From Cyanosarcina radialis HA8281-LM2 (lineage in GTDB: Bacteria; Cyanobacteriota; Cyanobacteriia; Cyanobacteriales; CCAP-1448): DNA of 64,000 nucleotides. Location: contig JAHHHA010000002.1 in the NCBI GenBank assembly GCA_019359615.1, positions 1 through 64,000 on the forward strand, given 5' to 3'. The position numbers and the translations under genes are program-made. The notes under the pieces were generated by a model, which searched no databases, was not told the origin of the DNA, and worked only from the letters and a program-made list of their open reading frames with translations. Shown piece after piece: positions 42,431 through 51,728 of the stretch (positions are counted from its first letter, which is position 1; each line of letters starts with the position of its first letter).

Positions 42431-43778
42431 CGGTAGCGATCCGGTGTACGTGGCTTACATGAACCCCCGCAACTCAATTAACTTGGCTTCTGGCGATGAC
42501 GATAGGGCACCAGAATTCAAGGAAGCCACAGGTCGTATCGGCCCGATTGATTTTGCCCGCACGGTATGGTTGCCTAGCACCACCATTCCCAATGGTAGTT
42601 TTACTAATATCGGGTTGCGCTTTCGCTATCAGCAAACAGCACCAGGAGACGGACAGCCGCGAGTCACTAGGTTTCGCTATAAGTTTCGGATTATCGCCGA
42701 TCGAATTGGCGGGGCAGAACCGACAGCCAGTAATGCTTACGTGACTACTATAGCTGGGGATAGCACACCTAGCTTCAACAACGGGGTGGGAGCGCAAGCC
42801 CAGTTTAACAACATATTTAGCGTAGCTGTCAGCCCTAGTGGGACAGTATTGTATGTCGTCGATAGGTACAACCAGCGAATTCGGGCGATCGATCTGACTA
42901 CCAATCGCTCCAGAACCCTAGCTGGGAATAGTACAAATGGTTTCCAAGATGGGAACGCAGCTACAGCGCGTTTCCAGTACCCAACTGGCGTAGCAATTAG
43001 CCCTAGTGGAACCGAGGTCTATATCGCCGATACTGGTAACGAGCGAATTCGGGCGATCGATCTGACTACCAATCGAGTCAGAACCATTGCTGGTAATGGT
43101 ACAGGTGGGTTCCAAGATGGGAATGCAGCGACAGCGCAGTTCTACTCCCCATTTGGCATAGCAGTTAGCCCTAGTGGAACCAAGGTCTATGTCGCCGATA
43201 CTGGCAACAGCCGAATTCGGACGATCGATCTGACCACAGATCGAGTCAGTACCATCGCTGGCAATGGTACGCGAGGATTCCGAGACGGAAACGCTACCAC
43301 AGCGCAGTTCGACTACCCGCGTAGCGTCGCTGTCAACCCCAGCGGCACCAAGATCTATGTCGCTGATGAATCGAATAACCGAATTCGGGAGATCGATCTG
43401 ACCACCAATCGAGTCAGTACCATCGCTGGCAGTGGCGAATTTGGCTCCCGAGATGGGAATGCCACTACCGCCCAGTTTAAGTTGCCCTATGGCGTAGCTG
43501 TCAATCCTAGCGGCACCAAGGTCTACGTAGCCGATTATTCTAACAATCGGATTCGGGAGATCGATTTGACCGCCAATCGAGTCAGTACCCTAGCTGGCGA
43601 TGGGACAGAAGGATTCCAAGATGGAAATGCCGTCGCCGCCAAGTTCAATTCTCCAACTGGTATAGCGGTCAACCCCAATGGGACGACGGTTTATGTTGTT
43701 GACTATAACCACCTGGTTCGGCAGATTCAAGCAATTGAGGGCGGTGCCAGCTTCCTATCCGGTAACGTGCGCCCATAA
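42300..43778 (+). CDS. six-bladed NHL-repeat propeller protein, C-terminal part of frameshifted gene
   Basis: The real coding content starts at about 42420 (GRNDGSDPVYVAYMNPR); the first 40 codons of the open frame are a shadow of the preceding frame. Six NHL repeats follow, each with AQF/ARF, a GVAVSPSGT strand, VYVADTGNxRIR and a IDLTTNRVxTIAG strand, forming a six-bladed propeller typical of secreted or periplasmic binding proteins. Units are about 50-55 residues and very alike, so they probably arose by recent duplication. The signal peptide is in the other frame. The likely role is extracellular protein or glycan binding. Confidence 0.75.
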   Translation: MVATTLPPYLCAGGLLTILEPLWEKRQRATPQECGKTGASGRNDGSDPVYVAYMNPRNSINLASGDDDRAPEFKEATGRIGPIDFARTVWLPSTTIPNGSFTNIGLRFRYQQTAPGDGQPRVTRFRYKFRIIADRIGGAEPTASNAYVTTIAGDSTPSFNNGVGAQAQFNNIFSVAVSPSGTVLYVVDRYNQRIRAIDLTTNRSRTLAGNSTNGFQDGNAATARFQYPTGVAISPSGTEVYIADTGNERIRAIDLTTNRVRTIAGNGTGGFQDGNAATAQFYSPFGIAVSPSGTKVYVADTGNSRIRTIDLTTDRVSTIAGNGTRGFRDGNATTAQFDYPRSVAVNPSGTKIYVADESNNRIREIDLTTNRVSTIAGSGEFGSRDGNATTAQFKLPYGVAVNPSGTKVYVADYSNNRIREIDLTANRVSTLAGDGTEGFQDGNAVAAKFNSPTGIAVNPNGTTVYVVDYNHLVRQIQAIEGGASFLSGNVRP

Positions 43779-43814
43779 TCAACATTTATCGCGATTGTTG
43801 ACAACGAACGAAAA

Positions 43815-43837
43815 AGGGCGGACAAAAAGCCCGCCCT
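43815..43837. terminator. bidirectional terminator between NHL gene and pgk
   Basis: A stem AGGGCGG/CCGCCCT with a 9-base loop between convergent genes. It is preceded by GAACGAAAA and followed by CTAAC, so the T-run is short on the plus strand and better (TTTT) on the minus strand. Confidence 0.55.
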
Positions 43838-43862
43838 CTAACTAGGAAACTAATTGGCAAAT

Positions 43863-45065
43863 CTAAGCTGCGTCTAAAGCGGCGATTCCAGGTAATTCTT
43901 TACCTTCGAGTAACTCTAGCGAAGCACCGCCACCAGTAGAAATATGACTCATCTGTTCGGCCACACCAACTTTTTCTACGGCTGCTACCGAGTCGCCACC
44001 ACCAATAATCGTGGTTGCCCCTTTTTTGGTGAGATCGGCAAGGCTATGAGCTATAGCTTCTGTGCCGACAGCAAATTTATCGAACTCGAACACGCCCATC
44101 GGTCCGTTCCAAATGACGGTTTTACAATCGGCTAAAGCCTCTTGGAAAAGTTTTACCGAATCGGGGCCGATATCCAAGCCCATCCAACCATCGGGAATAC
44201 TTTCGATTTTGACAGTTTGGGAGTTGGCATCGGGAGCGAAATTATCAGCTACTACGACATCTGTTGGCAACAACAACTGTACGCCTCTTTCTTTCGCCTT
44301 AGCTTCTAGAGTTTTCGCTAGTTCTAACTTATCTTCTTCCACCAAAGACTTACCGACGCTCAGCCCACGAGCTTTGTAGAAGGTGAAGATCATCCCACCG
44401 CCGATTATCAACTTATCGCACTTATCTAACAGGGTTTCAATTACGCCGATCTTGCTCGAAACCTTAGAACCGCCAATAATTGCTGCCAGAGGACGCTGAG
44501 GGCTTTCGATCGCACTTTGCAGGTACTTGAGTTCTTTCTCGATTAAGTATCCCGCCACCGAAGGACTCAGATAGTGCGTTACCCCTTCAGTAGAAGCGTG
44601 GGCGCGGTGTGCCGTCCCGAAAGCGTCGTTGACGTACAGATCGGCATTCGCAGCTAGCTGCTTGGCAAACTCAGGAGTATTCTTTTCTTCTTCTGGGTGA
44701 AACCGGACGTTTTCTAACAGCAGCACTTGCCCGTTTTGCATCGCCCCGACTTTAGCTGCAACTTCATCGCCAATGCAGTCATCTGTCTTGACAACATTTT
44801 GCCCTAAGAGTTCTGAGAGGCGCTTGGCAACTGGTGTCAAACGATATTTGTCATCTACACCTTTGGGGCGACCGAAGTGACTGCTTAAAATTACCTTAGC
44901 GCCCTTTCCAGTCAAATCTTGAATGGTTGGCAAAGCTGCCCGAATGCGGGTGTCATCGGTAATATTGCCGCCATCGTCTACTGGCACGTTGAAATCTACC
45001 CGCACTAAAACTCGCTTGCCTGATAAATCTGAAGACGACAAATTAGCTACACTCTTCTTTGCCAC
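43863..45065 (-). CDS. pgk: phosphoglycerate kinase
   Basis: A 400-residue enzyme of glycolysis and the Calvin cycle, reversibly converting 3-phosphoglycerate and ATP to 1,3-bisphosphoglycerate. [13 protein letters not shown] is the N-terminal substrate motif, SSHFGRPKG holds basic substrate residues, [30 protein letters not shown] is the hinge and nucleotide region, and [15 protein letters not shown] and [13 protein letters not shown] complete the ATP domain. Length is typical of bacterial Pgk. The gene is a single unit, convergent with the NHL gene. Confidence 0.98.
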   Translation of the reverse strand: MAKKSVANLSSSDLSGKRVLVRVDFNVPVDDGGNITDDTRIRAALPTIQDLTGKGAKVILSSHFGRPKGVDDKYRLTPVAKRLSELLGQNVVKTDDCIGDEVAAKVGAMQNGQVLLLENVRFHPEEEKNTPEFAKQLAANADLYVNDAFGTAHRAHASTEGVTHYLSPSVAGYLIEKELKYLQSAIESPQRPLAAIIGGSKVSSKIGVIETLLDKCDKLIIGGGMIFTFYKARGLSVGKSLVEEDKLELAKTLEAKAKERGVQLLLPTDVVVADNFAPDANSQTVKIESIPDGWMGLDIGPDSVKLFQEALADCKTVIWNGPMGVFEFDKFAVGTEAIAHSLADLTKKGATTIIGGGDSVAAVEKVGVAEQMSHISTGGGASLELLEGKELPGIAALDAA

Positions 45066-45178
45066 ATCAACCTCCTAAATTGCCTTGTTGTTAAATCTTT
45101 ACCGAAATTAAGCGTACATTCTGGCCGCGTCCGGTGTGAAGTCTCAAATTCACTAAAAACGGGCGCGGGGAAGAGATT

Positions 45179-45481
45179 TCAATCCTCGGTAGGGATTTTA
45201 TCGTCTACTTGCAAGCGAGCGCACCAAATCTTCTCTGAGAGGATCGCTGTTGCCATCTTGCTGGTATAGATTTCTAGTTGAGCTTCGGGTGGTGCTTCAA
45301 ACAACAACCGCTGTCCGGGAAACACCACGCGCTCGAAGTACCACTCTGCAATGTTGGCAATGCGAGCAATCTGGATCTGATTGCTCGCATTGACATAAAC
45401 GCAGAGCCTCTGACGTGAAGTTTGAAGGTTCGCGTCAGCAAAATCCTGGTCTGCCATTCGATCGAGTTCTAAAGTCTTCAT
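45179..45481 (-). CDS. DUF1830 family protein
   Basis: A 100-residue cyanobacteria-specific protein. The family core is plain: RLCVYVNASNQIQIARIANIAEWYFERVVFPGQRLLFEAPPEAQLEIYTSKMATAILSEKIWCARLQV. DUF1830 proteins are small, soluble and of unknown function. The gene is upstream of pgk on the same strand, 113 bp away. Confidence 0.85.
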   Translation of the reverse strand: MKTLELDRMADQDFADANLQTSRQRLCVYVNASNQIQIARIANIAEWYFERVVFPGQRLLFEAPPEAQLEIYTSKMATAILSEKIWCARLQVDDKIPTED

Positions 45482-45647
45482 TTTTAAATAAGCATTTTTA
45501 CTATTGTAAACTAATGTAACGAAAATTTTAATCTAATTCAGCAATCAGTTCTGCTTAGGCGATCGATAAGCAAAACTTTACCCCTTTGACAGACCTGAAG
45601 CAGAAAATAATCTATAGCAACATAGCTGTTCTTAGACACTCGGCATC

Positions 45648-45992
45648 ATGGCAAATTTACCAAATGAAACCGTAACTATTGTTTTTAACTTGCAGCGTCA
45701 ACTGTGGGAGCTAATCGATCGAACTACAGGAACTACTTGGGCAATTTTGGAGCAATATGGGGAGACAGATACTACTGTAATTGCCCTAGAACAGCTTGAG
45801 AACTCCACAGAACGGTTAACATCTTCTTACTCCCGTCTTTACAACCTCATGCTGAGAATAGGGGAGGCTCAACCTATGGCTGATTCTGCTACATTAAATT
45901 TGTTACTCGCAACCATCGCCCAGTCTCAAGCAATTGTTGCTGCTGTTGAGGCTAGCGTTCGAGAAGCTAGAAGGGACTTCGATTTGCCATGA
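45648..45992 (+). CDS. small protein of unknown function, pair member 1
   Basis: A 114-residue mostly helical protein with NLQRQLWELIDRTTGTTWAILEQYGETDTTVIALEQLENSTERL, no signal peptide and no motif I recognise. Its stop overlaps the next gene's start by four bases (ATGA), so the two are translated together and probably act together. The style (two short, overlapping, helix-rich genes) recalls toxin-antitoxin or phage-type accessory pairs, but no family signature supports that. Confidence 0.6.
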   Translation: MANLPNETVTIVFNLQRQLWELIDRTTGTTWAILEQYGETDTTVIALEQLENSTERLTSSYSRLYNLMLRIGEAQPMADSATLNLLLATIAQSQAIVAAVEASVREARRDFDLP

Positions 45993-46204
45993 CTCAAACC
46001 GCACAACTTCCCGATCCAGAGAAAATTCAGCAGGGGGCGCAAAAGTTGCACGAAGCTTGCAAAATGCTAGATGCTCTTAACGTGTTACTAGATGAGGCGA
46101 TCGCGCAAGTAGAAGCCGAAAATCGTCGCAGTCCTTTGTATCGCTACCGTCTGGAAAGAGCAAAGAAATTACTAGATGCTCGATCGGAAAAACAAAATGT
46201 TTAG
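45989..46204 (+). CDS. small helical protein of unknown function, pair member 2
   Basis: A 71-residue helix-rich protein (IQQGAQKLHEACKMLDALNVLLDEAIAQVEAENRR, then LERAKKLLDAR). The heptad-like hydrophobic spacing suggests a coiled coil or helical hairpin. It starts inside the stop codon of the preceding gene. No named family is recognised. Confidence 0.6.
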   Translation: MTQTAQLPDPEKIQQGAQKLHEACKMLDALNVLLDEAIAQVEAENRRSPLYRYRLERAKKLLDARSEKQNV

Positions 46205-46243
46205 TTCTGTAGTGTTATCCTTGGTGCTTTTAGTGGAAGGCTG

Positions 46244-46705
46244 ATGGGTTATTGGCTAATGAAGTCAGAACCAAGCGTATACAGCATTGTCGATCTAGAA
46301 CGCCAACGCCAAACGCTTTGGGATGGGGTGCGCAATTATCAGGCGCGAAACTTTATCAAGGAAATGCAGTCGGGAGATTTGGTGTTCTTCTACCACTCCA
46401 ACGCCACCCCTCCAGGCATCGTCGGGTTAATGAGCGTAGTTAGTTCTGCGGTAGTCGATCCGACTCAGTTCGACGCTAAAAGTAAATATTACGACCCGAA
46501 ATCGAGTCCAGATTCTCCCCGCTGGTACGCCGTCGAGGTGGAATTTATTCAGGCTTTTCCTCAGATAGTATCTTTAGAAACGCTCAAACAAGAATTTAGC
46601 GACTCAGAATTATTAGTAATCAAGCCAGGAAATCGGCTATCGGTGATGCCAGTTGCCGAAATAGTTGCTAAAAGAATTATCGCGATCGCTAATTCGCTAA
46701 GCTGA
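46244..46705 (+). CDS. EVE domain protein
   Basis: A 153-residue single-domain EVE (PUA-like) protein: MGYWLMKSEPSVYSIVDLERQRQTLWDGVRNYQARNFIKEMQSGDLVFFYHSNATPPGIVGLMSV is the family signature, followed by WYAVEVEFIQAFP. EVE domains bind modified DNA or RNA bases in an aromatic cage; the human relative is THYN1. The gene follows the two small genes by 39 bp on the same strand. The ligand is unknown. Confidence 0.92.
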   Translation: MGYWLMKSEPSVYSIVDLERQRQTLWDGVRNYQARNFIKEMQSGDLVFFYHSNATPPGIVGLMSVVSSAVVDPTQFDAKSKYYDPKSSPDSPRWYAVEVEFIQAFPQIVSLETLKQEFSDSELLVIKPGNRLSVMPVAEIVAKRIIAIANSLS

Positions 46706-46790
46706 AGATAACTAAAAGGCGATCGCAGGTAGCTCGATCGGTCAATTCGCAACTGCCTATGCCTGCGGCAGACTGTCCCAACAGGCATGA

Positions 46791-46828
46791 AGTTAATTGC
46801 GAATTGCAAACTGTTAATTGCGAATTGG
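46791..46828. repeat. TTAATTGCGAATTG tandem repeat abutting a start codon
   Basis: Same repeat as 23123-23160. It ends one base before the ATG at 46830, so the leader of the PlsY-PEP-synthase-like gene is repeat sequence and lacks a normal ribosome site. Confidence 0.65.
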
Positions 46829-46829
46829 T

Positions 46830-49800
46830 ATGACACTGGCGCAACTCGGTGGAGTCGTTCTCATTTTTATCCTCTGTCCCTTATTAGGCGGACTACCCCT
46901 AATAAGTTGGATGACATATCTGCTTACAGGTCGCAAATTGTCACAACTGGGGACGGGTAACATCTCCGTCTCGGCCGCTTTTTACCATGGGGGACGGCTA
47001 GCTGGAATCTTGGCGGTGCTGTCAGAGGCGTTTAAGGGCATTGCAGCGGTATTGCTGGCGCGGGCGTTCTTTCCGTCTGGATCGGAGTGGGAATTAATCG
47101 CTCTGATCGCTTTGGTAATGGGGCGTTACTGGATGGGAAAAGCTGCTGGTACTACTAACGTTGTCTGGGGTTTTACCGTTCACGACTGGGTAAGCGCCCT
47201 CTTCGTGCTGCTGATTGGGGGCATCAGTTTTACCATTTTTCGGAATCGCGCCACCGGACGGCTGGGAGTATTAATCTTATTCCCCGTCGTGCTGGCCATG
47301 CTACACCCCTATGAGAGCGCCAGAATTGGAGCCGCGATCGCCTTGGCAGGTATACTCTTTTGGATCTATCAAAAAATCCCGGATGACTTAACTCTAGAAC
47401 CAGAAAGAGCAAATATGAGTTCTCGATCTGCATTTCGGTTTTTTCGTGGAGACAGAGCGATCGTCTCTTTAGATCGCCCTTTGGCAGCCCAAAAAGTGGG
47501 CGAAAAAGCAGCTACCCTATCTCAACTCAAGCGTTGGGGTTATCCGGTTCCCGATGGTTGGGTACTCGAAGCTGGAGACGATCCGCAACCTTTAATCGAG
47601 TACCTTCAGCCTTCGCAATCGACACCCTTAGCAGTTCGCTCTTCCGTGGTGGGGGAAGACTCGGAAGCCGCATCAGCCGCCGGACAGTACGCCTCGATTT
47701 TAAACGTCAAAAGTCGCGCTGCCTTGGAACAAGCGATCGAAATTTGTCTGGCTTCTTACGACGCACCAGCAGCGATGCAGTATCGCCGCGATCGATCTTT
47801 GTCAGAAGGCTCGATGTCAATTCTGATTCAAAAACAAGTCCAAGGCGCGTACTCAGGAGTTGCCTTTAGCCGCGATCCGATCGCTCAACAAGGGGATACT
47901 GTTATCGTTGAAGCCTTGCCAGGAGAAGCCAGCCGCATCGTTTCCGGCAAGTTTACCCCAGAACAGTATCGGGTAGCGATCGGGGAGATGGGGAGATGGG
48001 GAGATGGGGAGATGGGGAGATGGGGAGATGGGGAGATGGGGAGAAAATTCTTGACTCCGAACTCCGAACTCCGAACTCAGTTTTGGTTGTTGCCAGAGGA
48101 TCGAGAGTTAGAGGTTGAGGGGACTGGAGAAGTACCGTCGAGGTTGATTCAACAAGTGGCTTACCTTGCCCGTCAGTTAGAAAGCCGCTATCGCGGCGTT
48201 CCTCAAGATATCGAGTGGAGTTACGACGGGGAACGATTATGGTTGCTGCAATCTAGACCGATTACTACTCTGTTACCGATTTGGACGCGCAAAATTGCCG
48301 CTGAGGTGATTCCAGGGTTAATTCGCCCCTTAACTTGGTCGATCAATCGTCCCTTGACTTGCGGAGTTTGGGGAGAAATTTTTACTTTAGTTTTGGGGAA
48401 GCGATCCCATGGATTAGATTTCGAGCAAACGGCGGCGCTGCACTACTCTCGCGCCTATTTTAATGCTTCGTTGCTAGGCGATATTTTCCTGCGGATGGGT
48501 TTACCTCCAGAAAGTTTGGAGTTTCTCACTAGAGGGGCTAAGTTTAGCAAACCGCCATTTAGCTCTACTTTGGTAAATTTGCCCGGTTTGATGCGGTTGC
48601 TGGGTCGAGAATTTCAGTTAGAAAAAGATTTTCAGCAAGACGATCGCCGTTACTTTGTTCCTACTTTAGAGCAGTTGGCAGGTCAACCCCTGTTGGAGCT
48701 ATCGCCTTCAGCTTTATTAGAACGCATCGATCTGATTTTAGAGGTACTCAAGAAAGCCACTTATTACAGCATTCTGACTCCTTTAAGCCTAGCTTTTCGC
48801 CAAGCCATGCTCAAAGTTAAAGAGACAGAACTAGATAACAGCCATACGCCAGAAGTAGAATCGATGCGATCGCTTCAACAACTAGCCGACGATGCCCGTC
48901 ACCTGCTATCTGCTTCCCAGCCAACATCAGATGGTTCTACTCTTTTTGCTATCCTAGCCGAAATTGCCGACGGCGATCGCGTCATCGCCCAGTTCGATCG
49001 ATGGCTGCAAAAATATGGATATCTCAGCGAAGTTGCCACCGATATTGCCGTTCCGACATGGCAAGAAGATCGTCAACCAGTACGAGATTTATTTGCCCAA
49101 TTCCTCACCGCAGATGTAGAGACGTTCCATGGAACGTCTCCCCGAATGTCGTCCCCACAAACAGAAAGCCACAAATGGCAGGTAAAGGTAGTTCAATCGC
49201 GTCTCAATCTCAAAGGAAGAGTGACAGCAGTTTACAGTCGGCTGCTGGCAGAACTGCGCTGGAGTTTTGTCGCCTTAGAGCAAGGATGGTTAAAATCAGG
49301 TTTGCTTTCCCAGTCGGGAGATGTTTTTTTCTTGGAATTTGCTGAAATTAGGCGTTTAATTACCGATAAAGATGCCGGATTGAGAGCGATTGCCCCTCAG
49401 TTGGTAAAATCGAGACGAGCTAAATTAGAGAGCGATCGCCAATTAACTAACATCCCTTATGTCTTTTACGGCAGCGAACCGCCAGTTACTTTCTGGAGTT
49501 TGAGCGAACGCCAATCCCAAACTCAGTTGCAAGGGCTGGGCGCTAGTCCTGGACTAGTAGAGGGCAAGGTAAAGGTGCTGCGTCACCTCAAAGCCATTGC
49601 AGAGATCGATCGGCAAACAATTCTCGTCGTCCCCTACACCGATTCTGGTTGGTCCCCCTGGTTGGCGAGGGCTGGGGGTTTGATTGCCGAAGTTGGAGGC
49701 AGGCTGTCTCATGGCGCGATCGTGGCTCGCGAGTACGGTATCCCAGCGGTGATGGACGTTCACAATGCAACTGAGTTATTGCTAGACGGCCAGCAAGTCC

Positions 49801-49838
49801 GAATTGACGGCCAGCGGGGAATAATTGAAATATTTTGA
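46830..49838 (+). CDS. PlsY-like membrane domain fused to PEP-synthase/rifampin-phosphotransferase-like protein
   Basis: A 1002-residue protein from the ATG at 46830; the frame opens 12 bases earlier with TTG. Residues 1-190 are a multi-helix membrane domain of glycerol-3-phosphate acyltransferase (PlsY) type with LGTGNISVSAAFYHGG in place of motif 1; the other acyltransferase motifs are degenerate. Residues 210-470 are a PPDK-type ATP-grasp: EKAATLSQLKRWGYPVPDGWVL, AVRSSVVGEDSEAASAAGQY, GAYSGVAFSRDP, WLLQSRPIT. A long middle domain follows, then a swivelling phospho-His domain GGRLSHGAIVAREYGIPAV (His961). A Gly/Trp/Asp-rich insert (about 384-417) comes from tandem repeats. There is no PEP-binding barrel. 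The layout resembles rifampin phosphotransferase with a lipid-enzyme membrane anchor. Confidence 0.82.
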   Translation: MTLAQLGGVVLIFILCPLLGGLPLISWMTYLLTGRKLSQLGTGNISVSAAFYHGGRLAGILAVLSEAFKGIAAVLLARAFFPSGSEWELIALIALVMGRYWMGKAAGTTNVVWGFTVHDWVSALFVLLIGGISFTIFRNRATGRLGVLILFPVVLAMLHPYESARIGAAIALAGILFWIYQKIPDDLTLEPERANMSSRSAFRFFRGDRAIVSLDRPLAAQKVGEKAATLSQLKRWGYPVPDGWVLEAGDDPQPLIEYLQPSQSTPLAVRSSVVGEDSEAASAAGQYASILNVKSRAALEQAIEICLASYDAPAAMQYRRDRSLSEGSMSILIQKQVQGAYSGVAFSRDPIAQQGDTVIVEALPGEASRIVSGKFTPEQYRVAIGEMGRWGDGEMGRWGDGEMGRKFLTPNSELRTQFWLLPEDRELEVEGTGEVPSRLIQQVAYLARQLESRYRGVPQDIEWSYDGERLWLLQSRPITTLLPIWTRKIAAEVIPGLIRPLTWSINRPLTCGVWGEIFTLVLGKRSHGLDFEQTAALHYSRAYFNASLLGDIFLRMGLPPESLEFLTRGAKFSKPPFSSTLVNLPGLMRLLGREFQLEKDFQQDDRRYFVPTLEQLAGQPLLELSPSALLERIDLILEVLKKATYYSILTPLSLAFRQAMLKVKETELDNSHTPEVESMRSLQQLADDARHLLSASQPTSDGSTLFAILAEIADGDRVIAQFDRWLQKYGYLSEVATDIAVPTWQEDRQPVRDLFAQFLTADVETFHGTSPRMSSPQTESHKWQVKVVQSRLNLKGRVTAVYSRLLAELRWSFVALEQGWLKSGLLSQSGDVFFLEFAEIRRLITDKDAGLRAIAPQLVKSRRAKLESDRQLTNIPYVFYGSEPPVTFWSLSERQSQTQLQGLGASPGLVEGKVKVLRHLKAIAEIDRQTILVVPYTDSGWSPWLARAGGLIAEVGGRLSHGAIVAREYGIPAVMDVHNATELLLDGQQVRIDGQRGIIEIF
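49119..49140. repeat. GAGACGTT palindrome inside coding sequence
   Basis: A 22-bp perfect palindrome GAGACGTTCC/GGAACGTCTC around AT, within the PlsY-fusion gene, where it encodes VETFHGTSP. Relatives lie in intergenic DNA at 61743-61768 and 61981-62004. Confidence 0.7.
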
Positions 49839-50279
49839 GATGAATGCCAAAAAAAATCGCGCCCGCTGCTAGTTGGTTGCCCCTTCGTAAACCCCTTGGG
49901 ACTAGATCGCTCAACTCCAGCGGGCAACAAAGGGGTTGATCTTTAGCTTCAAAGAAGCCAAACTGCAAAAACAACCCCTTTGTTCAAGCCCGCACAGTCA
50001 AGAGCGGGCTAGTGATGCGTGTCTCGACTAAGCGCGAGGATGGCGATCCACCATCCAAATTGCAAGGCTGTTGACCAACAAACGCAGCTAGATTGCGTCC
50101 CTACAGCAGGCGCGATTAATAACACTATAATCTGATTCTCAACGATCGAGGTTAAGAATTAAATTCGGTAAATGTGGGACAGCCCAGAGGGCTATCCCAC
50201 AAGAAATTACTCAATTATTTTTTTAATCAGAACCGCTATATCATGTTAGATTGAGCGATCTTTTGAGCAACTGCAAATC
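49839..50279. other. 441-bp intergenic region with long hairpin and R2 copy
   Basis: It holds an exact inverted repeat AACAAAGGGGTTG (49926-49938) and its complement (49972-49984), flanked by GCGGGC/GCCCGC arms, and the R2 element at 50150-50226. No gene is supported. The hairpin could be the transcription end of the PlsY-fusion gene but has no T-run. Confidence 0.5.
50150..50226. repeat. MITE-like element R2, copy c
   Basis: A shortened copy (77 bp) of R2 with GGTTAAGAATTAAATTCGGTAA at one end and ATTATTTTTTTAA at the other. It lies 53 bp before the aroC start. Confidence 0.75.
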
Positions 50280-51374
50280 ATGGGCAACACCTTCGGACAT
50301 TTGTTTCGGATTACGACATTTGGCGAATCTCACGGCGGCGCTGTGGGCGTAGTCATTGATGGTTGCCCGCCGCGACTAGAAATTTCGGCCGCAGAAATTC
50401 AAGTAGAACTCGATCGCCGCCGTCCCGGACAAAGTAAAATTACTACTCCGCGCAAAGAATCCGATACCTGCGAAATTCTCTCTGGAGTGTTTGAAGGCAA
50501 AACCTTGGGAACTCCGATCGCGATTTTAGTTCGCAACCAAGATACGCGGCCTCAAGACTACGATGAAATGTCTTTCAAGTATCGACCCTCTCATGCCGAT
50601 GCTACCTACGATGCCAAATACGGCATCCGCAACTGGCAGGGTGGAGGTCGTTCTTCTGCCAGGGAGACTATTGGTAGAGTCGCCGCTGGTGCGATCGCTA
50701 AGAAAATCTTGCACCTAATGGCTGGGGTCGAAATCGTCGCCTATGTCAAGCGGATTAAAGATTTAGAAGCCGTCATCGATCCCGATACAGTCACTTTAGA
50801 ACAGGTAGAGAGTAACATCGTTCGCTGCCCTGATGCTGAATGTGCAGAACGGATGATCGAATCGATCGAACGGGTGCGGCGAGATGGAGACTCTATAGGC
50901 GGCGTGGTTGAATGCGCTGCCCGCCACGTTCCTATAGGCTTGGGAGATCCGGTATTTGAGAAGTTAGAAGCTGACTTGGCTAAGGCAGTGATGTCATTAC
51001 CTGCCTCTAAAGGGTTTGAAATCGGTTCGGGTTTTGCTGGCACGTTGCTGACGGGTAGCGAACATAACGACGAATATTACATTGATGAAAACGGCGAGAT
51101 TCGGACTAGAACTAACCGTTCGGGCGGAATTCAAGGGGGTATTTCTAACGGTGAAAATATCGTTTTGCGAGTAGCATTTAAACCCACAGCCACGATTCGG
51201 AAAGAACAGCGAACGGTGACTAATCAAAAGGAAGAAACTACCCTAGCAGGTAAAGGCCGTCACGATCCTTGCGTTTTGCCCAGAGCCGTACCGATGGTAG
51301 AAGCGATGGTAGCTTTAGTATTGTGCGATCGCCTGTTGCAACATCAAGCGCAATGTGGTTTGTTGCCTCTTTAA
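50280..51374 (+). CDS. aroC: chorismate synthase
   Basis: A 364-residue enzyme that makes chorismate from EPSP using reduced FMN, the last step of the shikimate route. [30 protein letters not shown] is the first signature, then [27 protein letters not shown] and the C-terminal [17 protein letters not shown]-type block ([15 protein letters not shown]) and [16 protein letters not shown]. The 3' end matters: its last 18 codons are repeated, mostly with synonymous changes, at 52035-52088, beyond the adjoining MntA-HepT module. The stop codon touches the end of the HepT gene. Confidence 0.97.
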   Translation: MGNTFGHLFRITTFGESHGGAVGVVIDGCPPRLEISAAEIQVELDRRRPGQSKITTPRKESDTCEILSGVFEGKTLGTPIAILVRNQDTRPQDYDEMSFKYRPSHADATYDAKYGIRNWQGGGRSSARETIGRVAAGAIAKKILHLMAGVEIVAYVKRIKDLEAVIDPDTVTLEQVESNIVRCPDAECAERMIESIERVRRDGDSIGGVVECAARHVPIGLGDPVFEKLEADLAKAVMSLPASKGFEIGSGFAGTLLTGSEHNDEYYIDENGEIRTRTNRSGGIQGGISNGENIVLRVAFKPTATIRKEQRTVTNQKEETTLAGKGRHDPCVLPRAVPMVEAMVALVLCDRLLQHQAQCGLLPL

Positions 51375-51728
51375 TTAATTTGCACCGAGTTCTCTTTGCA
51401 ATAATGATTCAAGTTGAGATTTGACTGCGGGCAGGTTCTTTTGAATGGTACTCCAGAGAATCTGACTGTCAATCTGAAAATACTCATGAGTCATGACATT
51501 TCGCATATCCTTCATCAGTCGCCAAGGAATTTCAGAATATTTATCTTGGATGTCCTGTGAAACATGGATTGAGGCTTCCCCAATAATTACGAAGCTATAC
51601 AAAATCGCTCTTAACAAAATTGTGTTAGTTTCAAGATCTTCCTGGGTTTTATCCAAAGTCCATCCTTGAATATCTGCGATCGCAGCCAAAATATCCTCTA
51701 TTCTTTGCTGCCAATTTCTAGAAGGCAC
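51375..51728 (-). CDS. HepT-family toxin (DUF86)
   Basis: A 117-residue helical HEPN protein with the RNase motif R-x4-H-x-Y seen as RNVMTHEY, in MKDMRNVMTHEYFQIDSQILW. HepT toxins are HEPN ribonucleases inhibited by MntA, which AMPylates the motif Tyr. The gene overlaps the MntA gene by 11 bases and ends exactly at the aroC stop. The active-site residues are intact. Confidence 0.92.
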   Translation of the reverse strand: MPSRNWQQRIEDILAAIADIQGWTLDKTQEDLETNTILLRAILYSFVIIGEASIHVSQDIQDKYSEIPWRLMKDMRNVMTHEYFQIDSQILWSTIQKNLPAVKSQLESLLQRELGAN

